Source: Streptomyces sp. Tu 3180 (lineage in GTDB: Bacteria; Actinomycetota; Actinomycetes; Streptomycetales; Streptomycetaceae). Taken from it: a stretch of DNA of 64,000 nt. The position numbers and the translations under genes were made by a program. The stretch lies in assembly GCF_009852415.1 (NCBI RefSeq), contig NZ_WOXS01000002.1, positions 3,822,001 to 3,886,000 on the forward strand. Reading direction: 5' to 3'. This document shows, piece by piece, positions 1-7,624 of the stretch (positions are counted from its first letter, which is position 1; each line of letters starts with the position of its first letter). Under the pieces are notes generated by a model. That model saw only the letters and a list, made by a program, of their open reading frames with translations, had not been told where the DNA came from and made no database searches.

Positions 1-1112
1 CGGGCGACCAGGTCCATGACCTGGTTCTGCGGCAGGGGGTCGCCGGACGGGGTGACGACGCGGATCGAGCGGAAGAGCCCGATGCCGGTGGTGGCGCCGA
101 TGAGGGCGTGGCCGGCGACGAGGGCGGCGAGTTCGTCGTCGAGGCGTTCGGCGAGCCGCCGTCCGCGGGCGACGGCGTCCAGGCGGCGCATCTCGTCGAT
201 GGTGGCCAGGATCGCGGCGCAGGTGGCGGGGGTGCCGGCCTGGGTCTCACCGTGGGTGAGCATGGCGTCGGCCTCTTCGAAGGCGTCGGCGACACCGCGG
301 GAGACGATCACCGCGGAGGCGGCGCAGGTGCCGTTGGTGAGGCCCTTGGAGGTGACGAGGAGGTCCGGCCGGGCGGTCCAGCGCTGCGAGGCGAACATGT
401 CGCCGGTGCGGCCGAATCCGGTGGCGACCTCGTCGGCGACCAGCAGGAAGCCGTGCTCGTCGCGCAGCCGCAGCAGGGTGTCGACGTAGGCGTCCTCCAG
501 CGGAACGGCTCCGCTGCCGAGGACCGGTTCGACGACGACGGCGGCGACCTGGGAGCCGTGGCGTTCCATCAGTTCGGTGACGCCCGCGGGGTCGTTGGGG
601 TGGACGTGCCGGACGTACCGGCCGTCGACCCCGTAGAGGCGCTGTCCGAGGTTCTCCCCGGTGAGGGAGAACGAGCCGTAGGTGAGTCCGTGGTAGCTGC
701 CGCGCAGGCCGACGACGATCTTGCGGGTGTCGTCGCCGCGCAGGGCGTGGTAGTGGCGGGCGGTCTTCATCACCAGGTCGTTGGCGGAGCCGCCGGAGGT
801 GGAGAAGATCACCCGGCCGTAGTGGTCGGCGCCGGCGAGTTCGACGAGGGCGTCGGCGGCCCGGCGGGCCCAGGTGTGCTCGTAGCGGAAGATGCTCAGG
901 TAGGAGGCCTCGTGGAGGGCCTCGGCGATGGCGTCGGCGATGACGGTGTTGCCGTGGCCGAGGTTGGCGTTCCACAGTCCGCTGTCGCCGTCGAGGAGTT
1001 CGCGCCCGTCGCTGAAGCGGATGCGCATGCCCTCGGCGGAGACGGCGCACAGGTCGTCGCGGCCGTGCTGGGAGGGCGGGACCAGGCTGGTCCACAGGGC
1101 CTGGTAGCTCAT
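1..1112 (-). CDS. Daptide-type RiPP aminotransferase (MpaD-like), 3' end outside window
   Basis: Class III PLP-dependent aminotransferase. The visible ~370 residues begin MSYQALWTSLVPPSQHGRDD and carry the family landmarks: a GLWNANLGHGN segment near residue 45, the STSGGSANDLVMK cofactor region near 105, the PLP aspartate in LVADEVATGFGRTG near 225, and the Schiff-base lysine in TSKGLTNGT near 255. In daptide pathways this enzyme converts the C-terminal ketone, made by oxidative decarboxylation of a Thr, to an amine. The start overlaps the stop of the upstream methyltransferase gene (ATGA), so translation is coupled. The C-terminus lies left of the window. The daptide assignment rests on its resemblance to known daptide aminotransferases and on the two genes before it; a generic omega-aminotransferase is the alternative. 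Confidence 0.8.
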   Translation of the reverse strand, partial: MSYQALWTSLVPPSQHGRDDLCAVSAEGMRIRFSDGRELLDGDSGLWNANLGHGNTVIADAIAEALHEASYLSIFRYEHTWARRAADALVELAGADHYGRVIFSTSGGSANDLVMKTARHYHALRGDDTRKIVVGLRGSYHGLTYGSFSLTGENLGQRLYGVDGRYVRHVHPNDPAGVTELMERHGSQVAAVVVEPVLGSGAVPLEDAYVDTLLRLRDEHGFLLVADEVATGFGRTGDMFASQRWTARPDLLVTSKGLTNGTCAASAVIVSRGVADAFEEADAMLTHGETQAGTPATCAAILATIDEMRRLDAVARGRRLAERLDDELAALVAGHALIGATTGIGLFRSIRVVTPSGDPLPQNQVMDLVA

Positions 1113-1936
1113 CGGCGCACCTCGGCCTCGATCAGGACGTCGTGGTGACGGCCGGTTCCCTGCCCGATGGGGCTGGTGGCGACGACGGTGAAGCCGGCCG
1201 CCTCGAGTTCGGCGACGACCCGCCGGGCGGGCAGGACGCCGATGGTGGTGGTGGCGACGGTGACGGGGCCGTCGGCCGGCACGGGGTGCGGGAGCACGGT
1301 GACGGTGCGGGTGGCCGCGCCGGGGCTCCACTGCTCGTACATCAGGTAGCCGCGGCCGCGGGCGCCGGTGACGGGGATCTCGGACTCGCCGGTGCCGTCC
1401 TCGGCGGCGTCGACGTCGACGGTGGTGAGCAGGAAGCGGCCGCCGGGGGCGAGGTGGTCGCGGACGCACCGGTAGAGGCCGGGGCGGTCCTCGTCGGGGA
1501 GGAGGGAGATGGTGGTGGTGCCGAGCAGCACGACCCCGTAGCGGCGGCCGAGCCGGAAGTCGCTCATGTCGGCCTCGACGCTGTCGCAGCGCCGCCGCAC
1601 CTCGTCGGGGGCGCCGGCGAGGCCGGCCCGCAGCAGGGCGAGCATGTCGGGGGACAGTTCCAGCGCGGTGACCTCGTGGCCGGCGGCCAGCAGCGGGAAG
1701 GTGAGCCGGCCGGAGCCCGCGGCGAGGTCGAGGACGGGGCCGTCGGCGCCGCGTACGGCGGCGAGGATCTCGGGGACCTCCTGCGTGGTCCTGCCGCAGA
1801 TGTCGTGGTAGATCCGGCTGCCGTGGGCGTCGTACAGGTCGCAGAGCCGGGCGCGGTCGCCGAGGGCGTCGACGGCGGCGCCGGCGCGGCCGGTGAGGGG
1901 GGTGCCCGCACGGGCGGGGCTGAGCAGCGTACTCAT
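1109..1936 (-). CDS. Daptide-type RiPP SAM-dependent methyltransferase (MpaM-like)
   Basis: 275-residue class I methyltransferase. Motif I is VLDLAAGSGRLTFPLL (about residues 68-83), followed by VTALELSPDMLALL with the acidic ribose-binding residue, and a VVLLGTTTISLL strand. An N-terminal LYDAHGSRIYHDICG stretch is characteristic of the daptide methyltransferase branch. Its expected job is N,N-dimethylation of the C-terminal amine produced by the adjacent aminotransferase. Start and stop overlap both neighbours by four bases, a tightly coupled operon. The function is inferred from the family and context. Confidence 0.8.
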   Translation of the reverse strand: MSTLLSPARAGTPLTGRAGAAVDALGDRARLCDLYDAHGSRIYHDICGRTTQEVPEILAAVRGADGPVLDLAAGSGRLTFPLLAAGHEVTALELSPDMLALLRAGLAGAPDEVRRRCDSVEADMSDFRLGRRYGVVLLGTTTISLLPDEDRPGLYRCVRDHLAPGGRFLLTTVDVDAAEDGTGESEIPVTGARGRGYLMYEQWSPGAATRTVTVLPHPVPADGPVTVATTTIGVLPARRVVAELEAAGFTVVATSPIGQGTGRHHDVLIEAEVRR

Positions 1937-2988
1937 CGGGCGAGCTCCTCGAAGCGGTGGGGAACGGTCCGGCCGGTCGGGGCGGGTGCGGGGGCGGGGG
2001 TCAGGGGGATGCCGGTCGCGCCGAACCAGGCGTCGACGGCCGCGACGGTGCCGGGGTCGGCGTGCCGGGCCGCCCGGTCCGCGCCGCCGGTGGCCAGCAG
2101 CGCCTCGGCGGCGCGGGCGGCGTCGGTGGACAGCGCGACGGCGCGGCCGGTGCGCGGGTCGTGGACCAGGGCCCGGTCGTCGCTCCGCAGCAGGACCGGG
2201 AGCGTCGGGTCCGTGGAGTCGGCCGTGGCGTCCTCGCCCAGCGCGGGGTTCAGACGTCCGCCGAATCCGGAGACGCGGACCCGGTCCAGCCCACGGGCGC
2301 GGGCGGCGCGCACCGCGTCCACGGCCGCCAGGTACCGGCCCAGCCAGGGTCGTCGTGCGACCTCGGCGTGGGGGGCGCGGCCGGCCCGCCAGGCCCGGTC
2401 CAGTTCCCCGGGCGTGGAGCCGAGGTCACCGAGCGGAGCGCCGCCCGGGGTGGTGGAGACCGTGCCGTCGGAGGTGACGTGCAGCCGCAGGAGCGGGCCG
2501 TCGCCGTCGGGCGTCGCGCCCAGCGCGCAGTGATCCGCGAGCCGGACGACGGGGTGGGTCGGGAGGGCGGCGAAGTCGCCCTCGCCGCGGGCCTGGTCGG
2601 CGTCCGCCAGGTAGGCCTCCAGGCCGGCGTCGCCGTCGGTCCGGAGCAGGGTGGGGCCGAGCGGCGGGCGGTGGCCGGGCCGCTCGTAGGGCCGGGTGTG
2701 GAGGTAGAAGTCGGGGTGCAGTCCGGCCTCGCCGTTCCCGTCGCCGGTGAGGTCGCCCTCGTAGGTGACGACGGTGACGCCGTCGTGGTCGGTGGTGATG
2801 CCGGGTTCCGTGTGCGGCACGAGGACGGTGGTGCCGGCCGCGGTGAGCGCGGAGGCGAGCAGGCGGGGCAGGGTGGCGGCGTCGGCGAGGACGACGGTGG
2901 CGGGTGCGCCGTGCGGTCGGGGCCGGCCGGGCCATGGGCGTCCGGTGCCCCATTCGATCGCCGCCACGGCAATGAATGGCATGGACAT
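1933..2988 (-). CDS. Daptide RiPP recognition protein (MpaB-like)
   Basis: 351-residue soluble protein starting MSMPFIAVAAIEWGTGRPWP, resembling the recognition protein of daptide clusters. The C-terminal part (about residues 265-330, LLRSDDRALVHDPRTGRAVA onward) has the strand/helix pattern of a PqqD-like RiPP recognition element, which would bind the precursor leader and present it to the tailoring enzymes. No catalytic motif is visible. It is first of the three tightly overlapping genes (recognition, methyltransferase, aminotransferase). An 81-nt gap separates it from the oxidoreductase gene upstream. Confidence 0.7.
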   Translation of the reverse strand: MSMPFIAVAAIEWGTGRPWPGRPRPHGAPATVVLADAATLPRLLASALTAAGTTVLVPHTEPGITTDHDGVTVVTYEGDLTGDGNGEAGLHPDFYLHTRPYERPGHRPPLGPTLLRTDGDAGLEAYLADADQARGEGDFAALPTHPVVRLADHCALGATPDGDGPLLRLHVTSDGTVSTTPGGAPLGDLGSTPGELDRAWRAGRAPHAEVARRPWLGRYLAAVDAVRAARARGLDRVRVSGFGGRLNPALGEDATADSTDPTLPVLLRSDDRALVHDPRTGRAVALSTDAARAAEALLATGGADRAARHADPGTVAAVDAWFGATGIPLTPAPAPAPTGRTVPHRFEELAR

Positions 2989-3069
2989 GACTACCTCGGG
3001 AGTGTGAGCGGCCGTCGAGGGCCGTACGGGGGAAGGGGGGCCGGGGGAAACCGGTGCGGTGACGGGCCG

Positions 3070-4050
3070 TCAGGCGAGGCCGAGCGAGGCGAGCAGCGTC
3101 CTCAGCTCCTGCGACGCGGCCTGCGGGCCGTGCAGCGAGGCCACACCGGTCACGTTGAGGACGACCTCGTCCACACCGGCCCCGGTGTAGGCGGCGAGCT
3201 TCTCCTTCAGCTCGTCGGCGGTGCCGTACAGGAACGCGTCGCCCTTCACGAGCGCCAGGGCCTGCGCGGTCTCGTCCCCGTCGGCGAAGGCGCCGTCGGG
3301 CAGGGCCACACCGCCGCGGCGCAGCATGTCCCGGTAGTGCGGAAGTCGCAGGTGCGCCCCGTTGGAGGCGAGCGCGAGGCGGGCCGGGTCGCGGTCGTCG
3401 CCGGCCAGGGCGAGCGGCACGATGGCCGTGACCCTCGGCGCCGCCCGTCCCGCCCGCCGCGCCCCCGCGGCCAGCGCGGGCACGACGTGCCGGGCGAGAT
3501 AGCGGGCCGGTGTGAGCCAGGTGATCGCCACGTCGGCCCGTTCACCGGCCACCTCGGCCATCTTCGGCCGCAGCACCCCGAGTCCCAGGTCGATCCGGGG
3601 CCCGGGCAGCGGCGCGATCCTGCCCGCCTGGTGCCAGAACTCCCCGTCCACGACCTCGGGCGTGCCGGTGAGGGCCGCCCGTACGGCGGTCAGGTACTCC
3701 CGGGCCGCGGTGAGCGGACTGCGGTACGGCTCACCGCGCATCGCCCGCTGCACGTCCCGGGACCCCGGGCCGAACCCCGCGACCACCGACTCGCCGGTCA
3801 TCAGCGACAGGGACTTGGCCTGCAGCGCCGCCTCGTAGGGGTGCCGCATCGGCATCAGGGTCACGCCCAGTCCGGTCGGCACCCGGAAGCCCGCCCCCGC
3901 CGCGTGGGCGAAGCCCTGGTGGGGCTCGGTGATCATGCCCTGGCCCTGCCAGAGGCGGTGGGCGCCGGTCCACCGGACGAGGCCGGCGAAGGGCAGCATC
4001 TGCTCGGGTCTGCGGGGCACGAACGGGACGAGGACCGAGTAGTCCGTCAT
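3070..4050 (-). CDS. LLM-class (luciferase-like) flavin/F420-dependent oxidoreductase
   Basis: 326 residues with the TIM-barrel pattern of luciferase-like monooxygenases and F420-dependent reductases: an N-terminal YSVLVPFVPRRPEQMLPFAG strand, a central ESVVAGFGPGSRDVQRAMRG phosphate/isoalloxazine loop, then DLGLGVLRPKMAEVAGERAD. A good Shine-Dalgarno (AGGAG) lies just upstream of the ATG at 4050. It runs in the same direction as the daptide genes and probably shares their transcript. In described daptide systems an unrelated alcohol dehydrogenase does the oxidative decarboxylation; whether this enzyme replaces it, adds a further oxidation or is unrelated cannot be decided here. Cofactor (FMN or F420) is uncertain. 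Confidence 0.75.
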   Translation of the reverse strand: MTDYSVLVPFVPRRPEQMLPFAGLVRWTGAHRLWQGQGMITEPHQGFAHAAGAGFRVPTGLGVTLMPMRHPYEAALQAKSLSLMTGESVVAGFGPGSRDVQRAMRGEPYRSPLTAAREYLTAVRAALTGTPEVVDGEFWHQAGRIAPLPGPRIDLGLGVLRPKMAEVAGERADVAITWLTPARYLARHVVPALAAGARRAGRAAPRVTAIVPLALAGDDRDPARLALASNGAHLRLPHYRDMLRRGGVALPDGAFADGDETAQALALVKGDAFLYGTADELKEKLAAYTGAGVDEVVLNVTGVASLHGPQAASQELRTLLASLGLA

Positions 4051-4171
4051 GGCGAAGGTCTCCTGGTGGGTTCTGCGGGCGGGGGCGCGCCGTGGTCAGT
4101 GGCGCGGCCCCCGTGCGGGCCGGCGTCCGGTGGCCCCGCCCGGCGTGCGGGCCGGGGCCGGTGTCAGCGGC

Positions 4172-4477
4172 TCAGTCCCACTCGTGGACCTGCTTGATCG
4201 CCTTCAGCACCTCCGCCGCGCGCTCCGCCGCGTGGTCCGCGGCGCGCTCCGCGACACCGCAGAGCGTGCCGCCGAGCGGCAGGCCCGCGGGGCACTCCGG
4301 CCGCGGCGCGGAGACGGACGCGGACTGCGCGGCCGCCTGCGGTGCCGTCTGTGCGGCCTGGGCCGTACCCGCGCCGCCGAGGACCACGACGGCGCCGGCG
4401 AGCAGCGCCGCGACGGTGAGACGGCGGGCGCCACGGGTCCGGGCTGCCTCGTTCGAAGTGGTGGCCGCGCTGTTCAT
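4172..4477 (-). CDS. Small secreted protein at head of the RiPP operon
   Basis: 101 residues. An N-terminal RTRGARR charged region, a hydrophobic stretch LTVAALLAGAVVVLGGAG and an AQA-AQ cleavage site make a Sec-type signal peptide (about residues 1-42). The mature part is about 60 residues, Ala-rich, with two cysteines (PEC...TLC), an amphipathic helix-like RAADHAAERAAEVLKAI and the C-terminus HEWD. AGGGGG sits seven bases before the ATG and codon use is typical of Streptomyces. It is the most upstream gene of the operon, where a RiPP precursor would be expected, but it does not end in Thr as a daptide precursor should. Function unknown. Confidence 0.6.
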   Translation of the reverse strand: MNSAATTSNEAARTRGARRLTVAALLAGAVVVLGGAGTAQAAQTAPQAAAQSASVSAPRPECPAGLPLGGTLCGVAERAADHAAERAAEVLKAIKQVHEWD

Positions 4478-4636
4478 GCTGTTTCCCCCTGGAGGTGCGA
4501 AGTGCGGTTTCGTTCTCCCCTTGCGAGATCAACTCTGCCTGCTGACGAGGGCTCGATCGACGCGGATTCCATGCAGCTTCCTGCGCAGCGCGGTGCCGCT
4601 TGCTGCGCACTCCGGAGGGGGCCGGTATGGCGCTAC

Positions 4637-4672
4637 TTGATCAAAGAAGGTACTTCTTATGCCTGATCAGGC
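4637..4672. promoter_or_regulatory. Cluster of three inverted repeats, candidate operator
   Basis: Between the divergent secreted-protein and LuxR-type regulator genes lie three symmetrical sequences in 36 bases: TTGATCAA (4637-4644), AAGAAG-GTA-CTTCTT (4644-4658) and the perfect 12-mer GCCTGATCAGGC (4661-4672). The stretch is AT-rich for this genome and ends 27 nt before the regulator start, so it is a plausible binding site for that regulator. Confidence 0.5.
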
Positions 4673-4699
4673 AGGGGGAACGGCGATGAGGGGAAAGCC

Positions 4700-5734
4700 A
4701 TGGCGCAGCCGGATCTGCAGTTTCTCGGGGTCGCCCCGCGGGACGAGGAGCTGTACCGGTTCCTGTTGCGCACGGGCGGGGCGGAGCCCGACGAACTGAA
4801 CGGTCCGGCCGGCCACGAGGACGGCTCCGCGGGAACGGCGCGGGACACGGAGGCGGCCTGCCGCCGTCTCACCGGGCTGGGCCTCGCGGTCGAGAGCATG
4901 AACGGCGTCCTGCGCCCCGTTCCGCCCGCCAAGGCCGTGGAGCGGCTGGTGGAACTCCGGGTCAAGCAGCTCCAGGACGAACTGGAGGAGACGGTCGGCC
5001 GCACCGGCATCGTCGATTCCCTGCTGGCCGAGCGCGAGTCGGGGGCGCAGCGGGGTGCGGCCCTGGCGGAACGGGGCGGCGCGCCCATCCGGCACCTGGA
5101 GGGTCTGGAGGAGGTGCGGGCGGCCATCGACGAGCTGACGTTCTTCACCCGCACCGAGAGCCTGACGACCTATCCGCGCGGCACGCTGTCCCCGCAGGGC
5201 ATCGCCAACTCCCGCGCGATGGACCTGCGGATCCTGCGCCGCGGGGTGCGGATGCGGACCCTCATGGGGTCCGGGGCGCTGGACGACCCCACGACCCTGG
5301 CGTACCTGCGCGAACTGGTCGCGAAGGGGGCCGAGATACGCATCTCCCACCAGCCCCTGGAACGCATGATCATCTGCGACCGGGCCGCCGCGCTCACCCC
5401 GATCGACCCGGCCCACACCGCGAAGGGCGCGATCCTCACCCGGGAACCGGGCCTGGTGGCCGCCCTGGTGTCCCTCTTCGAACGGATGTGGGACACCGCC
5501 CAGGAGCTCCCGGTGGGCGAAGACGGCACCGACGCGGAGGACGGCCTCCCGACGGAGATCGAACGGAAGATCCTCAAGTCCCTGTACACGGCCGACAAGG
5601 ACGAGAGCGGCGCCCGTGACCTGGGCATCTCCGTCCGTACGTACCGCAAGCACGTCGCCGTGCTCATGCAGCGCCTGGACGCCACGAACCGCTTCCAGGC
5701 CGCGCTGCTGGCCCGGGAGCGCGGCTGGCTCTGA
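4700..5734 (+). CDS. LuxR-type regulator with TrmB/PLD-like N-terminal region
   Basis: 344 residues. The first ~70 look like a degenerate winged helix of the TrmB type (DEELYRFLLRTG...), followed by a helical linker (RLVELRVKQLQDELEET), a middle sensor-like region resembling TrmB/PLD-like domains (about 115-265), and a C-terminal LuxR HTH (about 282-344, LGISVRTYRKHVAVLMQRL). Such proteins commonly regulate RiPP clusters in Streptomyces. It diverges from the RiPP operon, with a palindrome cluster between them, so it is the likely cluster-situated activator (inference). GAGGGGA precedes the ATG. Confidence 0.75.
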   Translation: MAQPDLQFLGVAPRDEELYRFLLRTGGAEPDELNGPAGHEDGSAGTARDTEAACRRLTGLGLAVESMNGVLRPVPPAKAVERLVELRVKQLQDELEETVGRTGIVDSLLAERESGAQRGAALAERGGAPIRHLEGLEEVRAAIDELTFFTRTESLTTYPRGTLSPQGIANSRAMDLRILRRGVRMRTLMGSGALDDPTTLAYLRELVAKGAEIRISHQPLERMIICDRAAALTPIDPAHTAKGAILTREPGLVAALVSLFERMWDTAQELPVGEDGTDAEDGLPTEIERKILKSLYTADKDESGARDLGISVRTYRKHVAVLMQRLDATNRFQAALLARERGWL

Positions 5735-5743
5735 GGCGCGGAC

Positions 5744-5779
5744 GGGGGCCGGGGACACACGGTCGTGTCCCCGGCCCCC
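5744..5779. terminator. Bidirectional hairpin terminator
   Basis: Perfect 15-bp stem GGGGGCCGGGGACAC / GTGTCCCCGGCCCCC with a 6-base loop, located between the convergent regulator and small membrane protein genes. Confidence 0.8.
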
Positions 5780-5798
5780 GGCGTGCCGCGTGTTCGGT

Positions 5799-5999
5799 TC
5801 AGCCGCCGCTCTTCTGCCGTCGCACCGCCGCCCCCACGTAGCCGGCGCAGACGAGGACGGCGATCCCCAGGCCGACGGCGGCCGCGGTCCGCGCGCCGCC
5901 GTCGAAGACGGTCGTCGCCACGCCCAGGCAGACGGCCAGCAGGGCGGCTACCAGCGCGGGCGTCGTACCCTGCCGGTTCTCGGAGTCGGACATGGGCAT
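5799..5999 (-). CDS. Small two-helix membrane protein
   Basis: 66 residues from the ATG at 5999 (MPMSDSENRQG), preceded by GGAG at seven bases; the longer reading frame upstream has no ribosome site. Two hydrophobic segments, about residues 12-27 (TPALVAALLAVCLGVA) and 37-57 (TAAAVGLGIAVLVCAGYVGAA), with a basic C-terminus RRQKSGG. No recognisable function; this layout is common for small Streptomyces membrane proteins. Confidence 0.65.
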   Translation of the reverse strand: MPMSDSENRQGTTPALVAALLAVCLGVATTVFDGGARTAAAVGLGIAVLVCAGYVGAAVRRQKSGG

Positions 6000-6147
6000 A
6001 AGGGATCTCCCGTAAGAATCGCCGGAGTCAGTGCTTCCCCTCACCGTCCCACTTCCGCCCGGCCGCCCCCCGCCGTTCCGGGTGCAGCTTCGTGCACCCC
6101 GCGGCGCATCATGCTGCAGCGCTCCGCCCCGCGGTGCCCGGCGTCCG

Positions 6148-7074
6148 TCAGGAGTGGCCCAGCTCCGCCGACGACTCGTCCTCCGTCACCGGGACCGAGC
6201 CGGAGTCGGCGGCCGGGCGCAGGGGGAACGGGTCGACGCGGGTCTCGTCGATCACCGGCGGGGCCGGCTGCGGCGGCTTGGGCATGACCGCGGCCTCGGA
6301 GTGGCCGCCGCAGCCGTACGCCAGGGAGACCACGCGGCCGTCGGCCGGGGAGAACTCGTTGGCGCACACGCCGAAGGCCTGGCCGAGCGAGCCGCCGATG
6401 GGGACCAGGAAGCCGCAGGACATGCAGGACGCGGGGGCCGCCTGGGCCATGGGGGTCTTGGCGCCGAACGCCTCGTCCCAGCGGTCGGCGGCGCTGTGCA
6501 GGCCGTACCGGGACAGGACCCGGGCGCGGCGCATGCCGAGTTCCTCGGCGACGGCGGCGATGGAGCCGCGCGAGGGGGCGGTGGGCAGGTGGGCCGGGGT
6601 GCCCTTGGTGACCTCGGCGTCCTCGGCCTCCATCAGCTCGGCCATCTCCCCGGAGACGGCGGAGTTCGGCGGCGGCTCCTGCTCGCCGGACCAGCCGGGC
6701 TCCAGGCGCAGGTCCTCGGCGTCGGTGGGGAGGAGGTCGCCGGGGCCCATGTCGCCGGGGCGCAGCCGCTCGCTCCACGGCACCCACTCCGGGGCGAGCA
6801 CGGCGTCGGGGCCGGGCAGCAGGACCGCCTCGTCGACGGTGACGATCTTGGCGCGGGAGGCGCGGGCGACGGTGACGGCCCAGCGCCAGCCGCGGTAGCC
6901 GAGCTCGCGGCATCCGAAGAAGTGCGTGACGACGCGGTCGCCCTCGGAGACCAGCCCTTCGTGTTCTCCGACCACCCCGGGCGCGGCGGCCTCCTCGGCT
7001 GCGGCGCGGGCGAGGTCGACGGCCTCGGCGCACAGACGGTCGGGGGTGCGGCTTCGCGTTGTCGCTGCGCTCAC
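6148..7074 (-). CDS. DUF3027 domain protein
   Basis: 308 residues from GTG 7074 (VSAATTRSRTP), with a GGAGAG sequence upstream; the longer frame is Arg-rich and not protein-like. The body resembles the actinobacterial DUF3027 family: HFFGCRELGYRGWRWAVTVAR near residue 50, a PWSERLRPGDMGPGDLLPT block, and a C-terminal zinc-like CMSCGF...FGVCANEFSPADGRVVSLAYGC region. The family occurs near the same MFS and DUF2771 genes in other Actinobacteria, including Mycobacterium tuberculosis (from memory). Biochemical role unknown. Confidence 0.8.
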   Translation of the reverse strand: MSAATTRSRTPDRLCAEAVDLARAAAEEAAAPGVVGEHEGLVSEGDRVVTHFFGCRELGYRGWRWAVTVARASRAKIVTVDEAVLLPGPDAVLAPEWVPWSERLRPGDMGPGDLLPTDAEDLRLEPGWSGEQEPPPNSAVSGEMAELMEAEDAEVTKGTPAHLPTAPSRGSIAAVAEELGMRRARVLSRYGLHSAADRWDEAFGAKTPMAQAAPASCMSCGFLVPIGGSLGQAFGVCANEFSPADGRVVSLAYGCGGHSEAAVMPKPPQPAPPVIDETRVDPFPLRPAADSGSVPVTEDESSAELGHS

Positions 7075-7279
7075 AGGTATCGCTTCTCTCCTACGCCGTC
7101 TCACGAGTGCGCCACTCCCAGCGCGGGGGCGGACGGAGCGGACCGGAGGACCGCGTCGACGTCCGCGCCGAATCGTGCTCGGGCGCGCCTCCATCCATTG
7201 TGCGGGATGGCTGAGATACGCACGCTACCTGTTCGCGTGCGCTGGGCCTACACCGACGGTTGTTCCGGAACCCCGCGCG

Positions 7280-7560
7280 CCGGTCTTCCGGGCCCCCGCG
7301 GGCCGGTCCGGAGCCGTCCTCGGGGCGGTCCGGGCCTGTCCACGGGAGCGGCCCGAGCCCGTCCGCGGGCCGAATCGGACTTGTCCGCGATCCGGTCCGC
7401 ACTCGTCCGCGATCCGGCCCGCACCCTCCGCGGGCCGGCCCGAACCCGTCCGCGGGCCGACTCGAACCCGTTCCCGAGCCGGTCCGGACCCGTTCCCGAG
7501 CCGGTCCGGACCCGTCCGCGGTCCGGTCCGCGCCGGGGCCGTTCGGCCGGACAACCGCAC
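7280..7560. repeat. Degenerate direct-repeat tract in a gene-free gap
   Basis: The gap 7075-7624 between divergent genes holds a tract of variations on GGTCCGGACCCGTCCGCG / CCCGTTCCCGAGCC. Two adjacent 22-bp copies at 7467-7488 and 7489-7510 are identical and a third (7511-7532) is diverged. Open frames here are Arg/Pro-rich artefacts of the repeat. The leftmost part (7075-7279) should hold the DUF3027 promoter, but I see no clear boxes. Confidence 0.7.
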
Positions 7561-7624
7561 CCGGAGCGCCGTCCACGGCGGCGTCAAGGCACTACGTGCC
7601 GGGATCTCGGGGCACTATGACGTC

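Noticed and set aside
2989..4171. Search for a daptide precursor in the gaps of the RiPP operon
   Set aside because: Neither gap (2989-3069, 4051-4171) encodes a short peptide with a ribosome site and a C-terminal Thr; the precursor is probably left of the window.
1142..4197. Long plus-strand open frames (463 and 746 codons) opposite the RiPP genes
   Set aside because: They are Gly/Arg/Ala-rich shadows produced by high third-position GC on the other strand; no motifs and no ribosome sites.
7260..7587. Open frames of 100-167 codons over the degenerate repeats
   Set aside because: Repetitive Arg/Pro/Gly strings in all frames are artefacts of the repeat.
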